Assembly (NCBI RefSeq): GCF_017313105.1
Contig: NZ_JAFLND010000001.1
Coordinates: 1,455,600 to 1,519,599, forward strand
Direction of reading: 5' to 3'
DNA length: 64,000 bases
From: [Muricauda] lutisoli (nom. illeg.)
Lineage (GTDB): Bacteria; Bacteroidota; Bacteroidia; Flavobacteriales; Flavobacteriaceae
Part shown: in pieces, positions 1 to 8,801 of the stretch
Position numbering within the stretch: position 1 is the first letter of the stretch
Layout of the letters: each line of letters begins with the position of its first letter
Notes under the pieces: model-generated
Databases searched by the model: none
Told to the model about the DNA's origin: nothing
Seen by the model: the letters and a program-made list of their open reading frames with translations, nothing else
Translations under genes and position numbers: made by a program

Positions 1-182
1 AAAGATCGTCCATGGACAACCCTTATGCAAAAGAAACTTTGGATACATTTTATCAATATACCAACTCGAACATTTTGTGTTCCCAAATAACAGGTAAGCA
101 ATTTGAAAATATTGAGGAGCATACAGGATTTATAAACAATTCTGGATGTGAAGAACTTATAAATGTTCTGTCAAATTCTTAA
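1..182 (+). CDS. 3' end of a probable C_GCAxxG_C_C family redox protein (partial)
   Basis: An open frame enters from the left edge (codons in phase with base 3) and stops at TAA 180-182; about 59 residues are visible. The tail has two cysteines in the contexts ILCSQITG and SGCEELIN. This matches the usual C-terminal pattern of the C_GCAxxG_C_C family, small putative redox proteins whose last cysteines lie near a conserved leucine/glycine segment. The diagnostic GCAxxG motif would lie outside the window, so the family call is tentative. The next gene starts 5 bp after the stop, suggesting one transcript. Confidence 0.5.
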   Translation, partial: RSSMDNPYAKETLDTFYQYTNSNILCSQITGKQFENIEEHTGFINNSGCEELINVLSNS

Positions 183-187
183 AAAGA

Positions 188-682
188 ATGGAACTCTTAA
201 AAGAAAATCTTATCCCATGGTCCATAAGCAATGGTCTCGCCTTAATTGTTCTGGCAACATCTTTTCGATGGACAAAGCTTACTCGATTGCTCCTTTTTAT
301 ACTATTTGCCTGGGCCAGTTGGTTAAACTATACCACTGCCCATAAAACACCCGAATTTTATTTACTTTATGCCAACTTCACCCCATTTGAAGGGTATCAC
401 AATTTCATAATACATTGGTTCAAGTCCAACATTGTTACTACTGTTACCTTAATATCGATTGGACAGGGGCTTATCGCCTTTGGTATTATCTTAAAGGGAA
501 TGGTTGTTAAAATCGCATGTGCGGGAGCCATACTATTCTTTGTTGCCATTGCTCCATTGGGTATTGGTTCGGGATTTCCTGCTACGCTTATAGCCGCAGC
601 AGCTACCTTTTTAATATTAAAAAAAGATAATTTGGATTATTTGTGGCACTTTAAAAAAAATGGTGAACACAAAGAGCTTTAA
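188..682 (+). CDS. Integral membrane protein of unknown function, 164 aa
   Basis: The protein has four or five hydrophobic segments (roughly residues 14-26, 33-50, 80-101, 107-125 and 127-144), loops with aromatic residues, and a charged Lys-rich C-terminus. I do not recognise the family. The ATG at 188 is only 5 bp after the preceding stop, which argues for translational coupling with the redox-protein gene upstream. No signal peptide or catalytic motif is visible. Confidence 0.7.
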   Translation: MELLKENLIPWSISNGLALIVLATSFRWTKLTRLLLFILFAWASWLNYTTAHKTPEFYLLYANFTPFEGYHNFIIHWFKSNIVTTVTLISIGQGLIAFGIILKGMVVKIACAGAILFFVAIAPLGIGSGFPATLIAAAATFLILKKDNLDYLWHFKKNGEHKEL

Positions 683-725
683 AATGAATCAAACTATAGT
701 TAATCTATAAAAACCTACAATCAAA

Positions 726-914
726 ATGAAAAAAAGAGAAGAGTACAGGAAATACATTTATATGGGAATTGTGGTAATTTCTATAGGAGTTGTTTTCTCA
801 GCAACCTTCGAAGGAAATGTTGAATCTTTGGGAAATGTTCTGGTAGCTGTTGGTGGATTGTTATTTATTGTTGGAATGAGCAAAAAGAAAAGGGAAGAAA
901 AAGACAATCAATAA
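726..914 (+). CDS. Small two-helix membrane protein, 62 aa
   Basis: A basic N-terminus (MKKREEYRK) is followed by a hydrophobic segment (about residues 11-27), a short acidic/Asn loop, a second hydrophobic segment (about 33-50) and a Lys/Glu-rich tail. This is a hairpin membrane protein of unknown function. It lies 43 bp after the larger membrane protein gene on the same strand and ends 4 bp before the convergent stop at 919. Its size and charge pattern suggest a real small gene rather than a chance frame. Confidence 0.6.
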   Translation: MKKREEYRKYIYMGIVVISIGVVFSATFEGNVESLGNVLVAVGGLLFIVGMSKKKREEKDNQ

Positions 915-918
915 AAAA

Positions 919-2679
919 CTAATTAACCAATTTTGGCTCCAACCAAAACCAGCCCAAACACAAAAGAAGCACGATATAAAACCACCATGGTGATATAGGC
1001 TTCAATTCCTTTTTTGTTGCAGAAACGGAGGCGGCAAAACTGTTGGTCTTACCAAACGTCCGATAATTGGCTTTTAAAGTCCGTGAATCAGCAATAGACT
1101 GCAATTGATTCTGTCCATAGACGAAATATGAAAATGGCGCAATAGAATCATGGGAAACCTGGAGTTGGTTCCACCCTGTTTTTCGAGGATATTGCGTTCC
1201 TGTCCATTTATGGGCCATCAAATCATCCTGAAGCAACGTAATAGTAGTCCCCTCATCGGTTTTCAAGGTCAAATCGTTTAAAGCAGTATACAACTCAAAT
1301 TCAAAAGGCTGGTCTGGTCTTGGATATTGGGTAACACTTGACCATTCCGCTACACTTTGTCGTTCCTTCGCTATACTGTTTAAAATTTGAGTCCAGATAT
1401 GAGCATAAAGCGGTTCGTTCCCATCCAAAATCAGTTGATAGGTGTTTTGGAGCAATGTAGTGCCCACCTTACCCGTTTGTACCGGTACATAGGCAGCCAG
1501 AGCAACGGAATCTGCCAGAACTTTCTGTTTTCGAATTTCTTCTTGAAATGCAAATGGATATTTTTGTAAGGTCTGTTCCGGTTCCCCAAACATGATCTCC
1601 GTTATAAAATCCCGATTGAATTTAAATGGGTAACTACTGTCTCCACGTCTGAACAAGCTTTCATCGGGTTGGATAAAAACACCCAGTCCATTTGATTCGA
1701 CGATCTCTTCCATAGCTGCTTTTGATGCTCTTCCAAGACCAGTGTAAGAATCCGTATCGATAATCAATAGATCATACTCCTTTAAATTTTCGGAGGTAAA
1801 ACCATAAATAGGGTCCGATGATCCGTTGAAGTACTCGAACTTGTACTTGTCTTTGGTAAGTTGCGTACGTGCCAAGACTTCATGACCCCGATCGGTCAAG
1901 AAATTCTTGAGATATTTGGTCTCAAAAGTTGGGAAGGTATTGACCATCAATACTTTTAAGGGCTCACCTTCCACCACTTTAATGGGAAGGGGCTCATCCG
2001 AGAGCAGCCCCTTCTCGTTCTTCACCAAAAGATGGTATACAAACTCTCCGCTTGCTATGGGGGTGGTCCTGAATGTGACCACCTGCTCCCCTATTTCCTC
2101 AAAAGGGACCGAGTCCAAAGGATTGCCGCCATTGTCGGTCAAAACGGCCCAATGCCCCGCTTCAGGATTGGAGTATTTTGCATTTATTTCCAGTGACTCC
2201 CCTAAAATTGCTTCACTCTTATTCGGACTGATAGCCGTCCATCCTTCCACATTTTCGCCACCCAAAAAAGCAACGGATTTATCCTGTATTTGCCACAAAT
2301 CAAATGGAACCAGCCCATGACCGAGAAGAAACAGTGAGTCCGTATCTTCCAAAATCGATAAAGTTCTTCCTTTGGTGTACTCCTCCGTCGGGATCCTTTT
2401 GTATATGGCTGTTAAACTGTCCAGTTGGGCGGGTCGATAACCATGGGTCAGAACGATTCCTTTACCACTTGAGGATTCTTGCCGGTTACTTGGCTTCAAT
2501 ACAATCATAACAAGTGAGATAATGGCCAAAAATGCGGCCACCAACTTTATCCAAAACCTTTGTTCCCTTCGCTGCGACCATTCTTTCCAAACAAAAACCA
2601 CGAAAAGTAACAGTCCGATCAACACTGCGGGCCATAAGAAATTCTGATTCAAGAAAACCGCACCATCACTCATATACAT
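919..2679 (-). CDS. Membrane-anchored protein of the BatA/DUF4175 cluster, 586 aa
   Basis: Two transmembrane helices lie at the N-terminus (about residues 12-28 and 42-62), followed by a long extracytoplasmic region and one C-terminal helix (about 565-582). The middle contains a Rossmann/glutamine-amidotransferase-like stretch (VLMVNTFPTFETKYLKN, then YDLLIIDTDSY) without a recognisable catalytic Cys. Such proteins form the last gene of the MoxR-DUF58-BatA cluster in Flavobacteriia; their biochemical role is unknown. The start overlaps the end of the DUF4175 gene by 14 bp, so it belongs to the same operon. It probably works with the DUF4175 and BatA proteins in a membrane complex, by inference from context only. 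Confidence 0.75.
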   Translation of the reverse strand: MYMSDGAVFLNQNFLWPAVLIGLLLFVVFVWKEWSQRREQRFWIKLVAAFLAIISLVMIVLKPSNRQESSSGKGIVLTHGYRPAQLDSLTAIYKRIPTEEYTKGRTLSILEDTDSLFLLGHGLVPFDLWQIQDKSVAFLGGENVEGWTAISPNKSEAILGESLEINAKYSNPEAGHWAVLTDNGGNPLDSVPFEEIGEQVVTFRTTPIASGEFVYHLLVKNEKGLLSDEPLPIKVVEGEPLKVLMVNTFPTFETKYLKNFLTDRGHEVLARTQLTKDKYKFEYFNGSSDPIYGFTSENLKEYDLLIIDTDSYTGLGRASKAAMEEIVESNGLGVFIQPDESLFRRGDSSYPFKFNRDFITEIMFGEPEQTLQKYPFAFQEEIRKQKVLADSVALAAYVPVQTGKVGTTLLQNTYQLILDGNEPLYAHIWTQILNSIAKERQSVAEWSSVTQYPRPDQPFEFELYTALNDLTLKTDEGTTITLLQDDLMAHKWTGTQYPRKTGWNQLQVSHDSIAPFSYFVYGQNQLQSIADSRTLKANYRTFGKTNSFAASVSATKKELKPISPWWFYIVLLLCLGWFWLEPKLVN

Positions 2680-4900
2680 CCAATTCTTTTAAATACAATA
2701 GATTGATTTCGTCTTGGTATCTTGCTTTTTTCATAGGATTGTCATCCACTTGAGGCAACACGGACAAAAGATTTTTCTGAACCATCCGGTAATTTTCTTC
2801 GGTTCTGTTGACGGCTTTTCCCAAGTCACGCAACCCTTGCAATACTTTCAAATATTTTACCGGTTCTGAGATGGCCTTTTCTGCCAATTCGTTTCCTGCA
2901 TCAACAAAAAGAGCGCCATCGGTATCCGAAAATGATGCTTCGTTTTTTATCAAAACCTCTAAGCGTGAAATAGCTTCCCTGGTTGCAGCAAAAGACATTT
3001 GGTACACATATTCTTCCTGTTTATCAAAATTGGTGATATCTTCAATATCGCCGCTCAACCTGTTCTCCTCTTTAATGGGAGGGGGGTCAAAACCAATACG
3101 GTGTACATAGATTCTAGCACTATTTTTAATATCCTGGATTATTTTGAGCGCATCATATTGATGTGGCAACGATTTTTCGGGTTCATACAGTCTCAGGTAT
3201 AGTTCGGCATCCCACATAATGTTCAAGGCATCCCTAAGTTTTGCTTTTAAGGATTTCTCGAACAAGGTCGACTCCTCCGGGTCCGAATGATTGTGCAGAT
3301 AATCATGGAGTGGGTCTTCCTCTTCTACTTGATCCTCATTTTCATGGTCGTGTTCTTCAACTAAATTATGTTCGTTCTCGTTATCGTGTTTATGACTGTA
3401 TCCATCCAGAAGATCTTCCTCCCCCTCTTCTCCAGAGTGTTCCTCAGCTTCTCCCTCTTCAGTAGATGAAACCTGCCCAGGGGCCGCTTGCATTTCGGTC
3501 TCATCTCCCATAAACTGTCCGTACTTTAAGCGCAGCTGTTTTTGGTCAAAACCTAGTTCATTGCTCCTAAACTTGAAATCCTTTTCGGAAATATTGGGCC
3601 GATCGGCAATCAATTTTTCGGTATCTATAATCAATTGACGCTGGCTCCTAAAATAGTCGGGCATCAAGTCAACGCCCAAATTTCCCTCCACTGCAAATGC
3701 ATCGGTAAGGGTATCACGGATTACAGCAAAATATGTTTCGCTGCGAGCAATGTTCGGTGATGGTGTTTTTTGATCAAGTGCCTCCACATAAAAATAGAGT
3801 TCGTCCCCCGGTTCCATTTTAAGGGCATCAAGATCCAATTGTTTTTTAAGCCGAAGTAACTTTTCCCCTTTGGGAACAGCATTATCAAATGGTACGGTCT
3901 CCTCCCTAAACTTTACAGACTCGCCTGATCCCCTACTTACCGTTGCAACAATGTAGGCGTCGGCAATCCCAAAATCATCTGAAATATTGGTGTTCAACTT
4001 CAAGCGTTTGTCGTCATCGAATTCGAAATAGCTATAATTGTCCAATCCCATAATTTGAACCATGGGTGGTTCATCGGTCACCATTTCCAAGGAATATAGA
4101 TCGCTAACATAGTCGTTGCCATCAGCATCTTTAAAAGTAAAACTATAAAATCCAGAGGCCTCCAAAGTCTTGCTCAATCGATACCCGGTCTGGTTTTTTG
4201 TAAAACTGATGCGCTCTCCCATCAGGTCCATTTCCACTTCCGTTACTTTTCCTTCGAATTTCAGGTTCCAAACAATTCTGGAGCCTTGTACCGCTTTAAT
4301 GTTGGGGTCCGTTGTGTTCAATGCCCCCTTTTTAGTATAACTTGGATACTGAACGGTTATGCTCGTACCTGTTAATTCAGGAATTTCAAGGGTGGCGGAC
4401 AGGCTGTCTTTTGGAGCAAAAGTGATTTGTTCCTTATTGGATGGTGTCGCGTTTAAGGGATTTTCCACCTTGGCCAATATAAAACCTGCTGCAAGTCCCA
4501 GTAAAATCAATCCGAACATTACAAGGGCCGCCCGGAGCAAATTATGGGGAGGTATTAGTTTGGACAAAACAGGCTGTAATTGCTCTGCTATGCGATATTG
4601 CTGCAGCCTGGACAGATTGGAGAGTTCATGGTCCGGAGATAACAAAAGACCGCTACTATATCCGGCCTGGGGCAAATGGGCATCAATATAAGCTACGGCG
4701 TTTTCCGAACTTATGTTCCATGGTTTTAAAACAAAAACAGCAATTACCGCAGCGATTGCAATCCCTATAATTCCATAGAACAGATTATGGGTCAACAGGT
4801 ACACAAAACCACCAAACCCAACAGCATAGAATGTCGCTTCCACATACATGGATTGCCGCCATCGGCGTTGAAATTGTTTTATATCCCCTGCTCCGATCAT
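2666..4900 (-). CDS. DUF4175-family membrane protein with acidic/His-rich linker, 744 aa
   Basis: Three hydrophobic helices occupy the first 150 residues (about 20-38, 43-60 and 125-147). They are followed by beta-rich extracytoplasmic repeats (around 170-400) and a helical C-terminal half, the usual DUF4175 layout. Between about residues 475 and 545 lies a low-complexity stretch of Glu, Asp and His (for example EEHSGEEGEEDLLDGYSHKH), which suggests metal binding or a flexible tether. The start overlaps the BatA stop by 4 bp (ATGA type) and the stop is inside the next gene, so translation is coupled. Function is unknown; the neighbours imply a MoxR/vWA-assisted envelope complex. Confidence 0.8.
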   Translation of the reverse strand: MIGAGDIKQFQRRWRQSMYVEATFYAVGFGGFVYLLTHNLFYGIIGIAIAAVIAVFVLKPWNISSENAVAYIDAHLPQAGYSSGLLLSPDHELSNLSRLQQYRIAEQLQPVLSKLIPPHNLLRAALVMFGLILLGLAAGFILAKVENPLNATPSNKEQITFAPKDSLSATLEIPELTGTSITVQYPSYTKKGALNTTDPNIKAVQGSRIVWNLKFEGKVTEVEMDLMGERISFTKNQTGYRLSKTLEASGFYSFTFKDADGNDYVSDLYSLEMVTDEPPMVQIMGLDNYSYFEFDDDKRLKLNTNISDDFGIADAYIVATVSRGSGESVKFREETVPFDNAVPKGEKLLRLKKQLDLDALKMEPGDELYFYVEALDQKTPSPNIARSETYFAVIRDTLTDAFAVEGNLGVDLMPDYFRSQRQLIIDTEKLIADRPNISEKDFKFRSNELGFDQKQLRLKYGQFMGDETEMQAAPGQVSSTEEGEAEEHSGEEGEEDLLDGYSHKHDNENEHNLVEEHDHENEDQVEEEDPLHDYLHNHSDPEESTLFEKSLKAKLRDALNIMWDAELYLRLYEPEKSLPHQYDALKIIQDIKNSARIYVHRIGFDPPPIKEENRLSGDIEDITNFDKQEEYVYQMSFAATREAISRLEVLIKNEASFSDTDGALFVDAGNELAEKAISEPVKYLKVLQGLRDLGKAVNRTEENYRMVQKNLLSVLPQVDDNPMKKARYQDEINLLYLKELDVYE

Positions 4901-6177
4901 TGTTTTTTATAATTCGCTATCAACCGTTCCAGAATCATCAACCCTGCAAGTAAACAAAATACCCACAGGGAAATATCGATCATGGTCGCCCTTTCCCGTT
5001 TCTTTTTAGGTTCCACATAATTGGGGTTGATCTCAGTTTCATCCAATTGCCTTACATCAACTTCCCGTACCAATGCCTTTAATTCCTTGTTCAAATCCAA
5101 AATATCCAATAACTGTTCCGGCAGGTGCTTTTCTACCGTGTTTTTAGGATTTAATCTTGAAGTGAGGTGATATATATTTTTTGCATTTGTCAATTCAATC
5201 AACTGTTTGGCCATAGGATTTGGCCAATAAATCAACCATTTGCCCTCTGGATGGTCGTTTGCTTCATTACCCAACCAGATATTCAAAGTTGTTTCATTAT
5301 TGGGCAATATATCCTCCTCTTTGTGAATAATGATCTCCCGCTTTAAAAATGCTGATAGGGCCCTAAAAGATGCTTTGATATAATTTTCTTCCCGTTCAAA
5401 ATTTTCTTCAACATACATATTTATATGAAGCGTATCCAAACTTATCAATGGAACTGTTTTTGCAGCACTGGAAAGTAAACGAAGACTATCCCCGCTATCA
5501 AAAATTTCAAAGCCATCGACCAACAATTCCCTATGGATCCCGGTTGCAACACTATTGCTCGAAGATGTGATCAATTCAACTCCAGACTCACCATTTAAAG
5601 CCAGCAAGGGTACATCCTGGGTTTCTTCGGATTCCATGACCACCCAATGAATTTTCTTTTGGGTATTGGGCCGCATGCCCCGAATACCTTTTACCATTGC
5701 CTTGGTGAACACCACAATGCTATCGGAACGCAACGAATCGATTTTTTGCACCAGTTGCCAATAGTTGGGTTGCTCTTGATCCCCACTATAATCAATATCC
5801 GTTTCCCATTCAGGAAAACCTTTTTTCAACAAAAAAACCGGGGAATCCTCGTGTAAACTATCCAAAATACTGCCTATGGATGGCTCGTTGGCAATGGATG
5901 CCTCAACCAAATATGTGATCTGTTTTTGATTACCGTTGATGCGCCATTGAGGACCCGCCATCAGCAGAACAATAAGTGCAACGATCAACATTCGAAGCAA
6001 CAGCAACAACCATTCATTCAACTGAATGCTGCTGGATTGCCGTGAATTGGATTCGTCCAATAATTGGATACTTCCAATTTTTACGGTCCTAGCCTCCTTC
6101 TTGCTCCAGAAATGGATGGCCAAGGGAACCAAAAGTCCCAAAAGTGCCCAGAGATATGAAGGATTCGCAAAAACCAT
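4897..6177 (-). CDS. BatA-type protein (Aerotolerance regulator N-terminal domain), 426 aa
   Basis: The N-terminus MVFANPSYLWALLGL plus a second helix (about residues 55-75) is the classic BatA N-terminal domain: two helices bracketing a short cytoplasmic loop. An extracytoplasmic alpha/beta region follows, and a third helix sits near the C-terminus (about 400-418). The middle lacks a clear MIDAS motif, so it may be a BatA-like scaffold rather than a metal-binding vWA protein. It is followed directly by the DUF4175 gene (4-bp overlap) and preceded directly by DUF58. Bat proteins are linked to envelope stress and aerotolerance in Bacteroides and Leptospira; the exact role here is inferred from context. 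Confidence 0.85.
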   Translation of the reverse strand: MVFANPSYLWALLGLLVPLAIHFWSKKEARTVKIGSIQLLDESNSRQSSSIQLNEWLLLLLRMLIVALIVLLMAGPQWRINGNQKQITYLVEASIANEPSIGSILDSLHEDSPVFLLKKGFPEWETDIDYSGDQEQPNYWQLVQKIDSLRSDSIVVFTKAMVKGIRGMRPNTQKKIHWVVMESEETQDVPLLALNGESGVELITSSSNSVATGIHRELLVDGFEIFDSGDSLRLLSSAAKTVPLISLDTLHINMYVEENFEREENYIKASFRALSAFLKREIIIHKEEDILPNNETTLNIWLGNEANDHPEGKWLIYWPNPMAKQLIELTNAKNIYHLTSRLNPKNTVEKHLPEQLLDILDLNKELKALVREVDVRQLDETEINPNYVEPKKKRERATMIDISLWVFCLLAGLMILERLIANYKKQ

Positions 6178-7077
6178 TTACACCAATCGTATTCGTTCCT
6201 TTAAAAAGAGCTGCAAAGCATCGCCCAAATCACTGTCCATTCTAAACAGATGATAGTGAACACCTTGGGACAGCAACCGCTCTTTGGTCTGTTTTATTTT
6301 TTCTTCCAAGGTCCTCAAGTAGGCGGCCTTGGCCTTATTAACGTCCACTTTTACTTTCGCTCCTGTTTCCAAATCTTCAAAAGTGATCGAGTTTTTATAA
6401 TTAAAATCCATCTCTGAACCCGCCATAATTTGAAGTACCACTACCTCATTATTTGCCGTTTTCAAGTTATTTACAAAGTCTGACAGTTCGGAAACATCTT
6501 CATACATATCGGTCAAAAAAAACACCAGCTCCTTTTCTCCCCTAATGTGTATCCTGCGCGAGGCAATAGAAAGTTCGGGCCATCTCCCTTTGGTGGATAT
6601 CTTTAACAGTTCGAGCAATAAACGGTTAAAGTGTTTTTGGTCCGCTTTGGGGTAAATGCTCACAAAATCATCTTCATTTAGGGCAAAAAGACCTACGGAA
6701 TCCCCTTGTTTTTGTGCCATATGGGACAGACAGGCTACCATGACGCGGGCAAACTCCAATTTGGAAATCCCGTTCTCTTCGTGCTCCATGGATGCACTGG
6801 CATCTACAATAAACTTAACGGTTACATGACTTTCCACTTCGGATTGTTTAATGTAGTACCGCCCAGAGCGTGCCAACATTTTCCAATCGAGCAGCCTAAG
6901 GTCGTCCCCAGGTTCATAACCTCGGTATTGACTGAATTCCATACCGGGCCCCACGCTCTTGCTCCGATGCAGACCAGATGTATATCCTTCCACCACAATA
7001 CGTGAAATCAAGCTAAGGCCCGATACGGTATTGATGACTTCCGGTTGTAAAAGGTCGTGGTAGTCCCTGGCCGCCAT
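6178..7077 (-). CDS. DUF58 domain protein (vWA-like), 299 aa
   Basis: The protein carries the DUF58 signature GYEPGDDLRLLDWKMLARSG (around residues 55-75), followed by a vWA-like core with the MIDAS-type sequence VDASASM (around 91-97). There are no membrane helices. DUF58 proteins are the regular partners of MoxR AAA+ ATPases, probably acting as the vWA adaptor that the ATPase remodels. The start codon overlaps the moxR stop by one base (TAATG) and the BatA gene follows with no gap, so the three are translationally coupled. Confidence 0.9.
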   Translation of the reverse strand: MAARDYHDLLQPEVINTVSGLSLISRIVVEGYTSGLHRSKSVGPGMEFSQYRGYEPGDDLRLLDWKMLARSGRYYIKQSEVESHVTVKFIVDASASMEHEENGISKLEFARVMVACLSHMAQKQGDSVGLFALNEDDFVSIYPKADQKHFNRLLLELLKISTKGRWPELSIASRRIHIRGEKELVFFLTDMYEDVSELSDFVNNLKTANNEVVVLQIMAGSEMDFNYKNSITFEDLETGAKVKVDVNKAKAAYLRTLEEKIKQTKERLLSQGVHYHLFRMDSDLGDALQLFLKERIRLV

Positions 7078-8081
7078 TATTTATCCCTTAATTGAACTGA
7101 TTTCAATATTTCTTTTGTGACCGTATCCGAAGTGATTCCTTCGGCATCTGCCCTAAAGTTCACGAGCACCCTGTGCCGCAGTACGGGCAAAACCACGGTT
7201 TGCAAGTCTTCCAAGGTAACGGCCAATCGGCCTTCCAGGAGTGCATTTGCCTTAGCTGTCAAGATCATGGCCTGACCAGCGCGGGGACCAGCTCCCCAAT
7301 CCACCCATTGTTTCACATAATCCACCGATGTAGTATCTGGCCGGGTGGCCCGTATCACATCGCTCACATATTGAATCAATCCATCACTAATGGAAACTTC
7401 CCGGACCAATTGTTGTAATCTGATGATATCCTTTCCCGACAACACTTTGTTCAATTTCGCCTTTTTGGTTCCGGTGGTAGCCTTTAAGATTTGTGTTTCC
7501 TCCTCATCCGTTGGATATCCAATTTTGATGTACAACAAGAATCTATCCTGTTGCGCTTCCGGCAATACAAAGGTTCCTGATTGTTCTATGGGGTTTTGTG
7601 TGGCCAATATAAAGAATGGCCTGTCCAACTGGTATGTTTTGTCTCCATAGGTCACTTCAAACTCCTGCATGGCCTCCAAAAGGGCCGCTTGTGTTTTTGG
7701 GGGCGTTCGGTTGATTTCGTCCGCCAAAATGATATTGGAGAAAATTGGTCCTTTATTAAACTTGAAGAACTTTTTGCCCGTTGTATGGTCCTCCTCCAAA
7801 ATTTCAGTTCCGATAATATCCGAAGGCATCAGGTCGGGTGTAAACTGTATCCGTTTGAATTTTAAATCTATAGCGTTGGAGAGCGTACGAATCATCAAAG
7901 TTTTGGCCAGTCCTGGAACACCTTCGAGCAAAGCATGCCCTCCTGCTAAAAATGTGATCAGCAATTGGGAAACGGTCTCGTCTTGACCTATAATTACTTT
8001 GCCAATTTCCTTTTTAAGGGCAATCAGTTTTTCGGAAAGCCCTTCTACTTCATTTGCAATTTGTTGTAGTTCTTTATCCAA
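7077..8081 (-). CDS. MoxR-family AAA+ ATPase, 334 aa
   Basis: A typical MoxR protein. The Walker A is EGVPGLAKT (around residue 57-65), the Walker B is LADEINRTPPKTQAALLEAM, and sensor 1 lies in ILATQNPIEQ. The C-terminal lid resembles the family consensus (LRHRVLVNF). MoxR ATPases act as cytoplasmic chaperones for vWA partner proteins. It is the second gene of the operon, between the DUF4159 gene (10 bp upstream) and DUF58 (1-bp overlap). Length and motif spacing are normal. Confidence 0.93.
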   Translation of the reverse strand: MDKELQQIANEVEGLSEKLIALKKEIGKVIIGQDETVSQLLITFLAGGHALLEGVPGLAKTLMIRTLSNAIDLKFKRIQFTPDLMPSDIIGTEILEEDHTTGKKFFKFNKGPIFSNIILADEINRTPPKTQAALLEAMQEFEVTYGDKTYQLDRPFFILATQNPIEQSGTFVLPEAQQDRFLLYIKIGYPTDEEETQILKATTGTKKAKLNKVLSGKDIIRLQQLVREVSISDGLIQYVSDVIRATRPDTTSVDYVKQWVDWGAGPRAGQAMILTAKANALLEGRLAVTLEDLQTVVLPVLRHRVLVNFRADAEGITSDTVTKEILKSVQLRDK

Positions 8082-8091
8082 ATTAGTATCG

Positions 8092-8718
8092 TTAAGAGGT
8101 TAAAGCGTATAAAACAATATTTACCGCAAATCGGGTATTGTCAATTTTATACCATCGTTTGTTTCTAAAGTCGTAATCCCATTCGCAGCCGTAGTCCTTG
8201 TTGCTGTATAGCACACCGATTCTTCCATCGATTACAATGGCTTTGAGGTAATCGTGCACCAAATCGTCTCCCCACCCGTTAAGCTCTTGCGATGTAGTGG
8301 GCGGACCATCATCAAACTCAAAGAAAATGGTATAGATTTCGTGGTCATTGGGTATTTTTTTCAATGCTCCGGACCCAAATATTTCTTCCATTTGGCGTTC
8401 GAAGGATTTGGCGAACAGGCCATCAATATCATGGTTACAGTCATCGGCAAACACAAAACCGCCATTGCGGACATATTTTTCAAAGTTTTCCCGTTCCTTC
8501 TTGGTGAACTGGACCAGTTTATGGCCCGAAATATAACAAAAGGGGCTTTTAAAAATATCGTCGCTGGCGAGGGTAATGATTTTTTCTTGGGTATCCACCT
8601 TGAGAGTGGTATACTCAACTAAAGAATTCAACAAATTGGAAGGCATACGCTGGTCCACCTCCCAATCTCCCGATTCATACTGTAAGCGTGTAAAAAAGAA
8701 TTCGTTATCCAATGCCAT
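8092..8718 (-). CDS. DUF4159 domain protein, 208 aa
   Basis: Compact alpha/beta protein with the DUF4159 hallmarks: an internal YISGHK segment, then EKYVRNGGFVFADDCN (around residues 80-96), similar to the glutamine-amidotransferase-like fold in which a glycine-rich turn precedes DD. In Flavobacteriia this gene regularly heads or follows the MoxR/DUF58/BatA cluster. It has no signal peptide here, so it would be cytoplasmic. It is the first gene of the operon; a terminator-like hairpin at 8751-8785 separates it from the tldDE pair. Biochemical function is unknown. Confidence 0.8.
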   Translation of the reverse strand: MALDNEFFFTRLQYESGDWEVDQRMPSNLLNSLVEYTTLKVDTQEKIITLASDDIFKSPFCYISGHKLVQFTKKERENFEKYVRNGGFVFADDCNHDIDGLFAKSFERQMEEIFGSGALKKIPNDHEIYTIFFEFDDGPPTTSQELNGWGDDLVHDYLKAIVIDGRIGVLYSNKDYGCEWDYDFRNKRWYKIDNTRFAVNIVLYALTS

Positions 8719-8750
8719 TTGGGTCGTAGGCTAAAAAGTTGCCAAAATAA

Positions 8751-8785
8751 AAACTGGCGATCAAGGATAACCTGATCACCAGTTT
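8751..8785 (-). terminator. Intrinsic terminator after the TldE-type gene
   Basis: A 13-bp stem with one mismatch (8751-8763 paired with 8773-8785; arms AAACTGG/CCAGTTT outermost) and a 9-base loop. On the minus strand it is followed by a T-rich run (TTTTTATTTT). It lies 17 bp after the stop of the TldE-type gene and upstream of the DUF4159 gene, so it should separate the two transcripts. Confidence 0.75.
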
Positions 8786-8801
8786 GTTTTAATTCCAATG
8801 T

